A DNA stretch of 64,000 bases from an uncultured Prevotella sp. (GTDB lineage: Bacteria; Bacteroidota; Bacteroidia; Bacteroidales; Bacteroidaceae): the NCBI GenBank assembly GCA_905196835.1, contig CAJJWN010000001.1, positions 124,001 to 188,000 on the forward strand. Reading direction: 5' to 3'. The position numbers and the translations under genes were made by a program. Below the pieces are notes generated by a model, which did not search any database, had not been told where the DNA came from, and saw nothing but the letters and a program-made list of their open reading frames with translations. The number at the start of each line of letters is the position of its first letter. Position 1 is the first letter of the stretch. Shown here piece after piece: positions 34,721 through 43,136 of this stretch.

Positions 34721-36945
34721 AAACAACCTGCGACATGAAGATGAAAGCACTGCTGGCGCTGCTCTTGAGCACGGTGTTCATGGGCAGCGGAGTAGCCCAA
34801 GAGACGGTGTTCAACGTCTCGGGCACGGTGAAAGACACGTCCGGGCGCGGAATAGAAGGTGTCGTAGTGAACGACGGCGTGAACTTCACGCTGACCGACA
34901 AGGCCGGCCGATGGTCGCTGCGCACCGACACCATAGTGAGCAAGTTCATAAGCATATCCACGCCGTCGGCCTACCGGCTGCCTGAAAAAGACGGCATAGC
35001 CGCAGGCTTCTACGCACCAGTAGGCAAGGCGGTAAGCGCGGCGGGATGCGACTTTGTGCTGGAAAAGCGCGACAAGGTAGAAGAAAACTTCCACTATATC
35101 GCCATATCCGACCCACAAGTGCGCACGCAGCGCGACATGGAGAGGTGGCGCAGCGAGGCGATGAGGGACATACGCCAAACGGTGGACTCGCTGCGCAAGG
35201 GGCGCGAAGTGGTAGGCATCGCGCTCGGCGACCTTGTCTTTGACAACATGCCTCTTTACTCCGACTACATCGAGTCGGTAAGGAATACGGGCATGACGAT
35301 GTTCCAGTGCATAGGCAACCACGACTTCGACAAGCGTTGGCAAGACCTGCACAACATGCGCCTCGGCACTCCCGTGTACGGCGAAATGGAGTATGGCAGG
35401 CACTTCGGGCCTACGGACTACTCGTTCAACATAGGCCGCGCGCACATCATAACGATGAAGAACATCGACTACGCAGGCGGCAAGAAGTACCAGGAGCACA
35501 TAACCGACCAGCAAATCGCCTGGCTTGAAAAAGACTTGAGCTACGTGCCAAAGGGCTCGCTCGTAATACTGAACATGCACGCCGCAGGCTGGAACACCGT
35601 AGGCGGCGACGGCAACATACGCAACGCCGGGCAGCTGGAAAAGGCGCTTGAGGGCTACCGCGTACACGTGTTCTGCGGACACACCCACTTCTACGAGAAC
35701 ATCGAAGTGAGCGAAAACCTGTACCAGCACAACATAGGTGCAGCCTGCGGAGCATGGTGGACGGGATGGATTAACCGCTGCGGCGCGCCTAACGGCTACC
35801 TCGTCGTTGACGTTAACGGCGACGACCTGCGCTGGCACTACAAGGCGACGGGTTTCCCCATGAGCCGCCAGATGACGCTTTACGCCCCCGGCGAATTCTC
35901 GTCGCAGAAGGATTACGCCGTGGCCAACGTGTGGGACTATGACTCGAAATGCCGTGTGGAGTGGTACCAGGACGGACGCGCGATGGGCGCAATGGAGCGT
36001 TTCACGGATGTTGACGAGGGCTACAACTCGCGTTACGCCAGGCGCAAGAGCGACTCCGAGACGGCGCACCTGTTCCGCTGCAAGCCCCAAGGAGAGTATA
36101 AGGAGATACGCGTAGTGTTCACCAACCGCTTCGGCGAGCAATACTCCGACACCATAAAGCCAGAAATAGAGGTCATCGCCCACCGCGGCGGAGCGGGGCT
36201 TTACCCCGAGAACACCATCGAGGCGATGCTCAACGCCGTCAACATAGGCATACGCGACCTTGAGTTCGACATGCACGTGACGCGCGACAGCGTAGTCGTG
36301 GTATCACACGACCCATACCTCAAGGGCTACGGCGAGCAGTACCCGCTCTACGCCAACACGTATGCCGAGCTGGCGAAGCTGACCATCGGCGACAAGGCCG
36401 ACAAGCGCTTCCCCGGCCGCAAGGACGTGGCGTGCCACATCCCTACTGTGACCGCGCTCATAGATTCTGTCGAGGCTTACTGCCACAGGCACAACCTGCC
36501 GCCGGTAAACTACACCATCGAAATAAAGTCGTCGAGCAAGAAGGACGGCACTCTGTCGCCCGACTACAAGACGTTCGCCGACCTTTGCGTCCGCGCGTTG
36601 GCCTCGCGCAGCCTCGGTTCGCGCCTGCTGCTCCAGAGCTTCGACGTGCGCACGCTGAAATACGTACATGAACGCTGGCCCAACATACGCCTGCTGTACC
36701 TTGTGGACAAGTCGGTGGGCAGCTATGACGAGGCCATGGGCCGCCTCGGCTTCACGCCCTACGCCATAAGCCCCGACTTCCCCATGATAAACGCGGACTT
36801 TGTAAAGAAGGCTCACGCCGACGGGATGCGCGTAATACCCTACACGGTAGACCGCGAAAAGGATGCCGTCAGGATGAAAGAGGCAGGCGTTGACGCCATC
36901 ATAACCAACTATCCCGACCGCATGACTGAATGGCTTGACAGATAA
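34717..36945 (+). CDS. Fused metallophosphoesterase and glycerophosphodiester phosphodiesterase
   Basis: 742 residues. A signal peptide (to about 27) is followed by a carboxypeptidase-regulatory-like beta domain (about 30-115). Then comes a calcineurin-type metallophosphoesterase: SDPQ (131-134), GD in IALGDLVF, GNHD in QCIGNHDFDK, and GHTH (321-324). A phosphoesterase C-terminal beta domain runs to ~485. The last ~255 residues are a GDPD domain: HRGGAGLYPENT (489-500), EFDMH (516-520), VVSHDP with His about 531, and IEIKSS. Both active sites look complete, so one protein could cleave diesters and then phosphate monoesters. It is the fourth gene of the susCD operon. Confidence 0.88.
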   Translation: MKTTCDMKMKALLALLLSTVFMGSGVAQETVFNVSGTVKDTSGRGIEGVVVNDGVNFTLTDKAGRWSLRTDTIVSKFISISTPSAYRLPEKDGIAAGFYAPVGKAVSAAGCDFVLEKRDKVEENFHYIAISDPQVRTQRDMERWRSEAMRDIRQTVDSLRKGREVVGIALGDLVFDNMPLYSDYIESVRNTGMTMFQCIGNHDFDKRWQDLHNMRLGTPVYGEMEYGRHFGPTDYSFNIGRAHIITMKNIDYAGGKKYQEHITDQQIAWLEKDLSYVPKGSLVILNMHAAGWNTVGGDGNIRNAGQLEKALEGYRVHVFCGHTHFYENIEVSENLYQHNIGAACGAWWTGWINRCGAPNGYLVVDVNGDDLRWHYKATGFPMSRQMTLYAPGEFSSQKDYAVANVWDYDSKCRVEWYQDGRAMGAMERFTDVDEGYNSRYARRKSDSETAHLFRCKPQGEYKEIRVVFTNRFGEQYSDTIKPEIEVIAHRGGAGLYPENTIEAMLNAVNIGIRDLEFDMHVTRDSVVVVSHDPYLKGYGEQYPLYANTYAELAKLTIGDKADKRFPGRKDVACHIPTVTALIDSVEAYCHRHNLPPVNYTIEIKSSSKKDGTLSPDYKTFADLCVRALASRSLGSRLLLQSFDVRTLKYVHERWPNIRLLYLVDKSVGSYDEAMGRLGFTPYAISPDFPMINADFVKKAHADGMRVIPYTVDREKDAVRMKEAGVDAIITNYPDRMTEWLDR

Positions 36946-36948
36946 CTC

Positions 36949-37053
36949 ACGGTCTTTTGCCTTCCAAAAGGCCATGTTTTACGCGCTAAAAGGCCGTCTT
37001 TCGCAACGCGAAAGACGGCCTTTTGCAAAGCCATTGATTATCAACGGGTTACA
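36949..37053. repeat. GGCC hairpin-unit repeat with box, copy 9
   Basis: Units CAAAAGGCCATGTTTTACG, TAAAAGGCCGTCTTTCGCA and GAAAGACGGCCTTTTGCA, then the box TGATTATCAACGGGTTACA at 37035-37053. It lies between the phosphodiesterase gene and the alkaline phosphatase gene. Confidence 0.88.
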
Positions 37054-37149
37054 AAGGTGCGGCAAAACGCCTTGCCAATGGCCGTTTTAATATTCCGTTA
37101 AGATTTGCAACGGAGGGCTTTCCCGTTTCCGTGTTACGCCGAAAACGTG

Positions 37150-37157
37150 TATATTTG
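37150..37157 (+). promoter_or_regulatory. Promoter -7 box of the alkaline phosphatase gene
   Basis: TATATTTG followed by CA, 28 bp before the start at 37185. Confidence 0.6.
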
Positions 37158-37184
37158 CAACACAGATTACAACAAACAGAAGAG

Positions 37185-38687
37185 ATGAAAAGACATTTAT
37201 TTATTGCAAAAGCCATCCTTGCGGCCGTTATTTTGGCCGGTCTCGGATGCGCAAGGGGCACGGCCGCAGGTGTGGACAGGCCCAAGCTTGTTGTCGGGAT
37301 AGTGGTTGACCAGATGCGCTGGGACTACCTTTACCGCTACTACGGCCTCTACGGCGAGGGCGGATTTAAGCGGATGATGCGCGAAGGCTACAACTGCGAG
37401 AACACGATGATTAACTACGTGCCAACGGTTACAGCCGTAGGCCACACGTCGGTGTTCACCGGCTCGGTGCCTGCCATCCACGGCATAGCCGGCAACGACT
37501 TCATGATGGACGGACGCATGGTGTACTGCTGCGAGGACTCTACGGTGAGCGGCGTGGGCACCGACGGCAAGGCGGGCCGCATGTCGCCGCGCAGGCTGCT
37601 CTCTACGACCATCGCCGACGAGCTGAAAATAGCCACCGGCTTCAAGGCCAAGGTGATAGGCGTGTCGCTGAAAGACCGCGCCGCCATTCTGCCTGCCGGC
37701 CATTCGGCCGATGCCGCGTACTGGATGGACAACTCTACGGGCCGCTTCATCACGAGCACTTACTACATGAAGGAGCTGCCCCGGTGGGTCGTAAGCTTCA
37801 ACAAGAAGTACGGCGGACGGAGCGAAAGCGAAGTGTCATACTCCACCTACGGCAACCTCGTTACGGCGGAGATGGCAAAGGCTGCCGTAGAGGGCGAGGC
37901 TCTGGGGCAAGACTCCGTGACCGACATGCTCACCGTAAGCTTCTCCGTTACCGACAAAGTGGGCCACAAGGTAGCCACGCACAGCCCCGAGATACAGGAA
38001 ATATATGTAGACGTTGACAAAAGGCTGGCCGACCTGTTCGCTTATCTTGACCAAAAGGTTGGCAAGGGGCAGTATCTGGCCTTCCTCACCGCCGACCACG
38101 GCGCGGCCAACAACATACTGATGTTGCAGGAACACGGCATACCGGCCGGCGGATTTGTGGCCTCGAAGGTAGCGAAAGAGCTTGACACATACCTCAAGCA
38201 TAAGTTCGGCGCGCGGCAAAGCCTCGTCAATGGCATAGGCAATTACCAGGTATTCATAGACCACAAGGCCGTGGAGGCGATGCGGCTCGACCTCGGCGAG
38301 GTGAAGGCGGCGGCCATCGAATGGCTGAAGCGCGACCCGCAGCTGGCCTATGTGGTAGACCTTGAGCACGCGGCCACGGCCACCCTGCCGGCAATAATCA
38401 AGGAACGCATCATCAACGGCTACCACCGCCTGCGCAGCGGAGACATACAGCTCGTGCCCAACCCGGCCAACTACGAGGTGGGCGAAGGCCCCATCGACCG
38501 CGGCACGACGCACGGCGTATGGAATCCGTACGACTCTCACATACCGTTCCTGCTCATGGGATGGGGCGTGAAGCCCGGACGCACCGACGCCAAGACCACC
38601 ATCAACGACATCGCCGCCACCGTGTGCGCACTAATCCACGTGCAGATGCCCAACGGATGTATAGGCAACGCGGTGGTAAACAATTAA
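37185..38687 (+). CDS. pafA: PafA-type alkaline phosphatase
   Basis: 500 residues from the ATG at 37185, which follows the -7 box at 37150. The signal peptide has a Cys near residue 22. This is the alkaline-phosphatase superfamily fold. The metal-binding VDQMRWDYL comes first, then TVTAVGHTSVFTG with the likely nucleophile Thr83. SLKDRAAILPAGHSADAAYW contains Lys163 and Arg165, the pair characteristic of phosphate-insensitive PafA. TADHGAANN and THGVWNPYDSHIPFL complete the site. It should hydrolyse phosphomonoesters in the periplasm. It stands next to the susCD-phosphodiesterase operon. Its stop codon TAA lies inside the next mirrored repeat. Confidence 0.88.
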   Translation: MKRHLFIAKAILAAVILAGLGCARGTAAGVDRPKLVVGIVVDQMRWDYLYRYYGLYGEGGFKRMMREGYNCENTMINYVPTVTAVGHTSVFTGSVPAIHGIAGNDFMMDGRMVYCCEDSTVSGVGTDGKAGRMSPRRLLSTTIADELKIATGFKAKVIGVSLKDRAAILPAGHSADAAYWMDNSTGRFITSTYYMKELPRWVVSFNKKYGGRSESEVSYSTYGNLVTAEMAKAAVEGEALGQDSVTDMLTVSFSVTDKVGHKVATHSPEIQEIYVDVDKRLADLFAYLDQKVGKGQYLAFLTADHGAANNILMLQEHGIPAGGFVASKVAKELDTYLKHKFGARQSLVNGIGNYQVFIDHKAVEAMRLDLGEVKAAAIEWLKRDPQLAYVVDLEHAATATLPAIIKERIINGYHRLRSGDIQLVPNPANYEVGEGPIDRGTTHGVWNPYDSHIPFLLMGWGVKPGRTDAKTTINDIAATVCALIHVQMPNGCIGNAVVNN

Positions 38688-38761
38688 GAATTAAGAGTTA
38701 AGAATTAAGAAAATATGCCTCATTGGTAGTTTTCTTAATTCTTAACTCTTAATTCTTAATT
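38682..38761. repeat. Mirrored heptamer element, TTAAGAA class
   Basis: Perfect 32-bp arms (38682-38713 and 38730-38761) with a 16-nt loop. The alkaline phosphatase stop codon (38685-38687) is part of the left arm. Confidence 0.88.
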
Positions 38762-38829
38762 AATCTTTCAACCGTAAGGTTGGTTGTCTTATCAGTAAAT
38801 AAGATACATTCCGTCTCGCCTTTTTTGTG

Positions 38830-38837
38830 TAATTTTG
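38830..38837 (+). promoter_or_regulatory. Promoter -7 box of DUF3737 gene
   Basis: TAATTTTG followed by CA. Transcription should begin near 38844, which decides the start codon in favour of ATG 38869 over GTG 38842. Confidence 0.6.
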
Positions 38838-38868
38838 CACCGTGAAACAAGACAAAAGGCAATACAGT

Positions 38869-39720
38869 ATGAAACTTATAGCAAACACCGAGTTCGGCGG
38901 AGAGCGTCCGCTCTTCGCCTCGCACGACCTTCACATCGACAACGTAACCATCCGCGAGGGCGAATCGGCCATCAAGGAGTGCAGCAACATAGTGGCTACC
39001 AACTGCCGCTTCGAGGGCAACTACCCCTTCTGGCACGTCCACGGCTTCACCATCAAGGACTGTTACTTCGCCGTGGGAGGCCGCTCCGCCCTGTGGTATT
39101 CTGACCACCTGAAGATGCAGGACACTGTAATCGACGCGCCAAAGATGTTCCGCGAGATGAACGACATCGAGATAGAGAACGTCGAGATGAACGATGCCGA
39201 CGAGGTGTTTTGGCGTTGTGAGCGTATCAACGTCAAGAACCTGAAGCTGCACGGAGGCACTTACCCCTTCATGTTCAGCACGGGCATCAGCGTTGACGGT
39301 CTCGAGAGCGACAGCAAATACGTGTTCCAGTACGTCAAGGACGTAGTCATCCGCAACGCGAAAATAACCACGAAGGACGCTTTCTGGGAAGTGGAGAACG
39401 TAACAATCTACGACTCCGAACTGAACGGTGAGTACCTTGGATGGCACTCGAAGAACCTGCGCCTCGTCAATTGCCACATCTCCGGCGAGCAGCCTCTTTG
39501 CTATGCGCACGACCTGAAGCTGGAAAACTGCACCTTCGACGCCTCCTGCGACCGTGCATTTGAATACTCTACGCTCGACGCCGACATACGCGGAGCAATC
39601 ACGAACATAAAGAACCCCACTTCGGGACGCATCGTGGCAGACTCCATCGGCTCCGTAACGCTCGACGAAAACATCAAGGCTCCGGCCGATTGCGAAATCA
39701 AAACGAGAAACAATAAATAA
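38869..39720 (+). CDS. DUF3737-family beta-helix protein
   Basis: 283 residues. It resembles DUF3737, a family predicted to form a right-handed parallel beta-helix. Repeating turns are obvious: short strands ending in NCRFEGN, DCYFAVGG, DTVID, NVEMNDA, NLKLHGG, and so on, about every 18-20 residues. No signal peptide, so it is probably cytoplasmic. Function unknown. Some members sit near sugar or cell-envelope genes, but nothing here points to a role. Confidence 0.82.
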   Translation: MKLIANTEFGGERPLFASHDLHIDNVTIREGESAIKECSNIVATNCRFEGNYPFWHVHGFTIKDCYFAVGGRSALWYSDHLKMQDTVIDAPKMFREMNDIEIENVEMNDADEVFWRCERINVKNLKLHGGTYPFMFSTGISVDGLESDSKYVFQYVKDVVIRNAKITTKDAFWEVENVTIYDSELNGEYLGWHSKNLRLVNCHISGEQPLCYAHDLKLENCTFDASCDRAFEYSTLDADIRGAITNIKNPTSGRIVADSIGSVTLDENIKAPADCEIKTRNNK

Positions 39721-39724
39721 AGAG

Positions 39725-39818
39725 AAGCCCCTCCTGACCTCCCCAACGGGGAGGAACATTGAATACTTTGCTTGAAAGGTATCTTGTTCCTCCCCGTTGG
39801 GGAGGTCAGGAGGGGCTT
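39725..39818. repeat. GC-rich inverted repeat with 33-bp perfect arms
   Basis: Arms 39725-39757 and 39786-39818 are perfect complements (AAGCCCCTCCTGACCTCCCC...). It separates DUF3737 from the DMT transporter and ends 14 bp before the latter's ATG, so it can serve as terminator and also hide the start region. Confidence 0.88.
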
Positions 39819-39832
39819 TCTTATTAAGTTCC

Positions 39833-40723
39833 ATGTCCGTCGCCATTGCATACTTCCTCATCTACGTAGTGTGGGGCTCCACCTACTTTTTCATTGGCCT
39901 TTGCCTGCGCGACTTACCACCGTTCGTGCTTGGCGCGGTGCGTTTCCTTGTGGCCGGAAGTATGCTCTTGGCCGTCTGCAGGCTGCGCGGCGAGCATCTG
40001 TTCAAGACAAAGCTCATATTGAAGTCTGCCGTGAGCGGCATCATCCTGCTGTTCGTAGACCAGGCGGTCATCATGTTTGCGCAGCGGTTTGTCAGTAGCA
40101 GCCTCGTCGCAATCATAGCTTCATCGACCGCAGTGTGGATAATGCTGCTCGACGTTCCCATGTGGCGGCGCAACTTTAAAAGCCTTTCCGTCGTCTTGGG
40201 AGTGCTTTTAGGCGTGGTAGGTGTCGGCCTTTTATACGTAGAACAGCTGCTTGACGACGTGCAGACGGGCGCCCATGCCGAGTACGGAGTGCTGCTGTTG
40301 ATAGGCGGATGCGTGTCGTGGGCGTGCGGAACGCTATACTCCAAGTACCGCAGCTCGGCCGAAGAAGACAGCGGCGGACTGGCCGGAGCGGCATGGCAGA
40401 TGGTCGCCGCAGGCGTTGTCTTTGCCGTTTGCGCCTGCACTACGGGCGGTTTCGCCGAGGTAAACACCGCCTCCGTATCCACAACTACATGGCTTTCATT
40501 GGCTTACCTGATAATATTCGGCTCGCTGATGGCTTACACCGCTTACGTATGGCTGCTCAAAGTGCGCCCTGCAACGGAAGTAGCCACCCACGCATACGTC
40601 AACCCCGTAGTTGCCGTTGTCCTCGGGGCAGGCATCGGAGGAGAAGAAGTCACGGCGGTACAGCTGGCCGGACTGGCCGTAATACTGCTCAGCGTGATGA
40701 GCATTAACAGAAAAATGAAATGA
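39833..40723 (+). CDS. EamA-family (DMT) transporter
   Basis: 296 residues, ten predicted helices forming two EamA repeats. The start at 39833 gives MSVAIAYFLIYVVWGSTYFFIG, shown partly as the typical N-terminal FLIYVVWGSTYF signature. The second repeat has LLIGGCVSWACGTLYSKYR and later TAYVWLLKVRPATEVATHAY. Relatives export amino acids or metabolites. It overlaps the DUF418 gene by ATGA. A 33-bp inverted repeat ends 14 bp upstream of its start. Confidence 0.9.
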   Translation: MSVAIAYFLIYVVWGSTYFFIGLCLRDLPPFVLGAVRFLVAGSMLLAVCRLRGEHLFKTKLILKSAVSGIILLFVDQAVIMFAQRFVSSSLVAIIASSTAVWIMLLDVPMWRRNFKSLSVVLGVLLGVVGVGLLYVEQLLDDVQTGAHAEYGVLLLIGGCVSWACGTLYSKYRSSAEEDSGGLAGAAWQMVAAGVVFAVCACTTGGFAEVNTASVSTTTWLSLAYLIIFGSLMAYTAYVWLLKVRPATEVATHAYVNPVVAVVLGAGIGGEEVTAVQLAGLAVILLSVMSINRKMK

Positions 40724-41955
40724 ACAAAAACAGTCTTTCGCCCGTAAAACCTTCCGAACGTTATGTCATTCTGGACGCTTTGAGGGGCTTTGCGCTTATC
40801 GGCATCATCCTCGCCAACTACCCGGAGTTCTCCCTTTACACGTTCAAGACGGCGGAAGAGGCCGCCGCAATGCCTACGGCAGGCATCGACCGGGTGGTAA
40901 AGTTCTTGCAATACGTGCTGGTGGACGGCAAGTTCTACACGCTGTTCTCACTCCTTTTCGGCATTGGTTTCTCCATAATCATCAGCCACGCACAGGCCAA
41001 GGGCGTGGCAGGTTTCCGCCTGTTTTACCGCCGCATGGCCATACTCATGCTGATAGGATTCGTCCATCTGATGTTCATTTGGAGCGGAGACATACTCATG
41101 TTGTACGCCCTTATGGGTATGGCGTTGCCCTTGTTCAGGCACATGGGCGACAAGGCATTGCTCCGCTGGGCTGTGTTCTTCCTGCTGTTGCCCGTCGCCG
41201 TGGATGCGTTCACATGGCTTTCGGGTGTCAGCCTGTCAGCCCCGGCGGTGCGGGCGCAGTGGCATCACTGCCGCATGTACGGCATAACGGAGGAGAACTT
41301 CGGCTATTGGCTGCGCGATGCGGACACATATAAAGAGGTGTTTGAGTTCCTTGTACAGGGTGCATTGGTGCGAGTGCAGGAGTTTGTAGACGGCAACCGC
41401 TACTTCAAGGTTATGGGATTGTTCATCATCGGCTTTTATATCGGGCGGCGGAAGATGTACGCCGACCTTGCAAGCCACAACGACTTGCTGCGCCGCGTGA
41501 CGCGTTTCGGCCTCATGGTTGGACTTCCCCTGTCGGTGGTTTACGCCTGGAGCGCGACAAGCGGACACCCTTTCGGCCCGGTAGGGCATTCCGTACTCTA
41601 CCTGACAAGCGTCTATCCGCTGGGCTTCGCATACATGGCAGGGCTGTGCCTGCTGTTCCTTAGGAGCAAGGATGCTGGCATTTGGCGGTGGTTGGCGGCA
41701 CCGGGCAGGATGGCGTTGACCAACTATGTCGGCCAGTCTGTCGTCGGAATGTTCCTCTTTTACGGTATAGGCATGGGACTTGGAGCGGGCGTCGGGCTGT
41801 CGGCAACGGAGCTTATAGCCCTTGGAGTATTCCTTTTGCAGACGTTGGCGAGCCGCTTTTGGCTGGCTTTCTGCCAGTTCGGACCATTGGAATGGGTATG
41901 GCGTATGCTCAATTACGGAAAGACATTCAGCTTGTTTAAGGGCTGGAAAAGTTAA
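40720..41955 (+). CDS. DUF418 membrane protein
   Basis: 411 residues with about ten hydrophobic segments. N-terminal YVILDALRGFALIGIILANY (cut to the limit) is the family hallmark. The DUF418 C-terminal domain has RMALTNYVGQSVVGMFLFYG and FGPLEWVWRMLNYG. Function unknown; some homologues are annotated as YeiB-like. It is translationally coupled to the DMT transporter upstream (ATGA). The stop codon TAA (41953-41955) lies inside a mirrored TTAAGAA element. Confidence 0.9.
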   Translation: MNKNSLSPVKPSERYVILDALRGFALIGIILANYPEFSLYTFKTAEEAAAMPTAGIDRVVKFLQYVLVDGKFYTLFSLLFGIGFSIIISHAQAKGVAGFRLFYRRMAILMLIGFVHLMFIWSGDILMLYALMGMALPLFRHMGDKALLRWAVFFLLLPVAVDAFTWLSGVSLSAPAVRAQWHHCRMYGITEENFGYWLRDADTYKEVFEFLVQGALVRVQEFVDGNRYFKVMGLFIIGFYIGRRKMYADLASHNDLLRRVTRFGLMVGLPLSVVYAWSATSGHPFGPVGHSVLYLTSVYPLGFAYMAGLCLLFLRSKDAGIWRWLAAPGRMALTNYVGQSVVGMFLFYGIGMGLGAGVGLSATELIALGVFLLQTLASRFWLAFCQFGPLEWVWRMLNYGKTFSLFKGWKS

Positions 41956-42055
41956 GAATTAAGAGTTAAGGATTAAGAAAATATGACTTGCTCTGCATGT
42001 CAAGAGCATTTTGCAAGTCATATTTTCTTAATTCTTAACTCTTAATTCTTAACTC
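41951..42055. repeat. Mirrored heptamer element joining two convergent gene ends
   Basis: 41-bp arms (41951-41991 and 42013-42053), one mismatch. The DUF418 stop is inside the left arm; the TlpA-like gene's stop (42055-42057) abuts the right arm. The loop is short (CTCTGCATGTCAAGAGCATTT). Confidence 0.88.
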
Positions 42056-42594
42056 TAAAAAACCGTCTCCGCCAGTCTTTTTTCAATCTCTTCGACGTAA
42101 ACGTTGGCGAAATCTATGCGTCCTTGCGGGTCGATTAGGTAAAAAGTGGGAGTCCACTTGATGTTGTATGCCGAGGCAACGGTGCTCCGGCTTGCAGGCA
42201 CAAGCTCGCGGTGCTGCATCCAGAGGAGGCCGTTCTTTTCGATATATGTGCGCCATTGGTCTTCATCCGTATCGAAGGAGACACCCAAGATGACAAGTCC
42301 GCGTGGCCCATAAGTGCTGTGTATGCGCTTCATCGACGGCGTAGCGTCGCGGCAGTCGCTGCATGTTGACCTCCAGAACTCGATGAGCACGTAGCTGCCG
42401 CGCAGCGAAGCGAGCGTCTGCCCGTCAGGATTGTCATCGGTGAAGAAGGTGAAGTCTGGCGCGGCGGTGCCTGCTTCAAGCAACGTCTTGTTGTAGTCAG
42501 TGTCGTCATCGCCGCCTAACGTGCATGAGGATAGCAGCAAGGCGATAGTGAAAAAAGGCAGGACCATAGTCCGGAAAAGTGTTTTCTGTATCAT
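42055..42594 (-). CDS. Thioredoxin-like (TlpA/peroxiredoxin) lipoprotein
   Basis: 179 residues from ATG 42594. Lipobox LSSC follows a hydrophobic signal. The thioredoxin fold has the active-site CSDC in EFWRSTCSDCRDATPSM, and WTPTFYLIDPQG with the cis-Pro. It is likely a periplasmic thiol-disulfide reductant. The ATG overlaps the ibrB stop codon (ATGA), so it belongs to the GNAT-ibrA-ibrB operon. Whether it is functionally linked to the PAPS-reductase-like IbrA is open. Confidence 0.85.
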   Translation of the reverse strand: MIQKTLFRTMVLPFFTIALLLSSCTLGGDDDTDYNKTLLEAGTAAPDFTFFTDDNPDGQTLASLRGSYVLIEFWRSTCSDCRDATPSMKRIHSTYGPRGLVILGVSFDTDEDQWRTYIEKNGLLWMQHRELVPASRSTVASAYNIKWTPTFYLIDPQGRIDFANVYVEEIEKRLAETVF

Positions 42595-43136
42595 AATTCT
42601 TCGTCGTTGTCTTCCTCTTCCACCCAGTCTTCCGAGCCGCCGAACTGTTTGTCGGCGAACAGGGCGGCCAGTCCCGACACCTGCTTGAGGCGCAGCAGCT
42701 CGTCCTTGTCCATGCCTATGTTGCGCATAATCCATGCGTCAGACATGCCGGCCTTGGTCAGTTCGGCCACGATGTTGCTCATCAGCTCTACCGAGTGTGT
42801 GCCCCGGGCGCGGTTGTGGCGTATCGTCGAGGCCATGCGTTCCGACAAGTCTTTCTGTATTATTGATACGGGCAGCAGGCCGTGCTCCCTCTTGTAAATC
42901 CTTTCCGACGTCTTCATCACCATGTAGCGGTGAAATCCGTCCACGAGTTCGTAGCGGTCTTGCGCCTTGTCGTAGTAGCATACGCAGGGCATGGTGTAGC
43001 CGTCTTCCCAGATTGAAAGCTCCAGCAGCTTCATCTCGGGCGGCGCAACGACGTTAGGATTGTAGTTGTTTGCCACCACCTTGTCTATCGGCACGGCTAT
43101 GACTCCATACACCGGGCTTCTGTATTCATCTTCCAT
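42591..43136 (-). CDS. ibrB: ParB/Srx-fold protein, IbrB-like
   Basis: 181 residues. A ParB-like nuclease-domain fold occupies the first ~110 residues: VPIDKVVANNYNPN, LLELSIWEDGYTMP, and YELVDGFHRYMV with the GxHR motif, then RHNRARGTHS. A helical C-terminal part (about 115-165) has AWIMRNIGMDKDELLRLKQ, a helix-turn-helix-like stretch. The acidic tail ends DNDEEL. IbrB is the partner of IbrA, first known as a regulator of immunoglobulin-binding proteins in E. coli. It overlaps ibrA by 11 bp. Confidence 0.82.
   Translation of the reverse strand: MEDEYRSPVYGVIAVPIDKVVANNYNPNVVAPPEMKLLELSIWEDGYTMPCVCYYDKAQDRYELVDGFHRYMVMKTSERIYKREHGLLPVSIIQKDLSERMASTIRHNRARGTHSVELMSNIVAELTKAGMSDAWIMRNIGMDKDELLRLKQVSGLAALFADKQFGGSEDWVEEEDNDEEL

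Noticed and set aside
34636..36276. 546-codon antisense frame opposite the phosphoesterase fusion
   Set aside because: Shadow of a real gene; no domain, and the sense frame has catalytic motifs throughout.
38842..38868. GTG start for the DUF3737 gene
   Set aside because: It would lie before or at the transcription start set by the -7 box at 38830; the ATG at 38869 is preferred.
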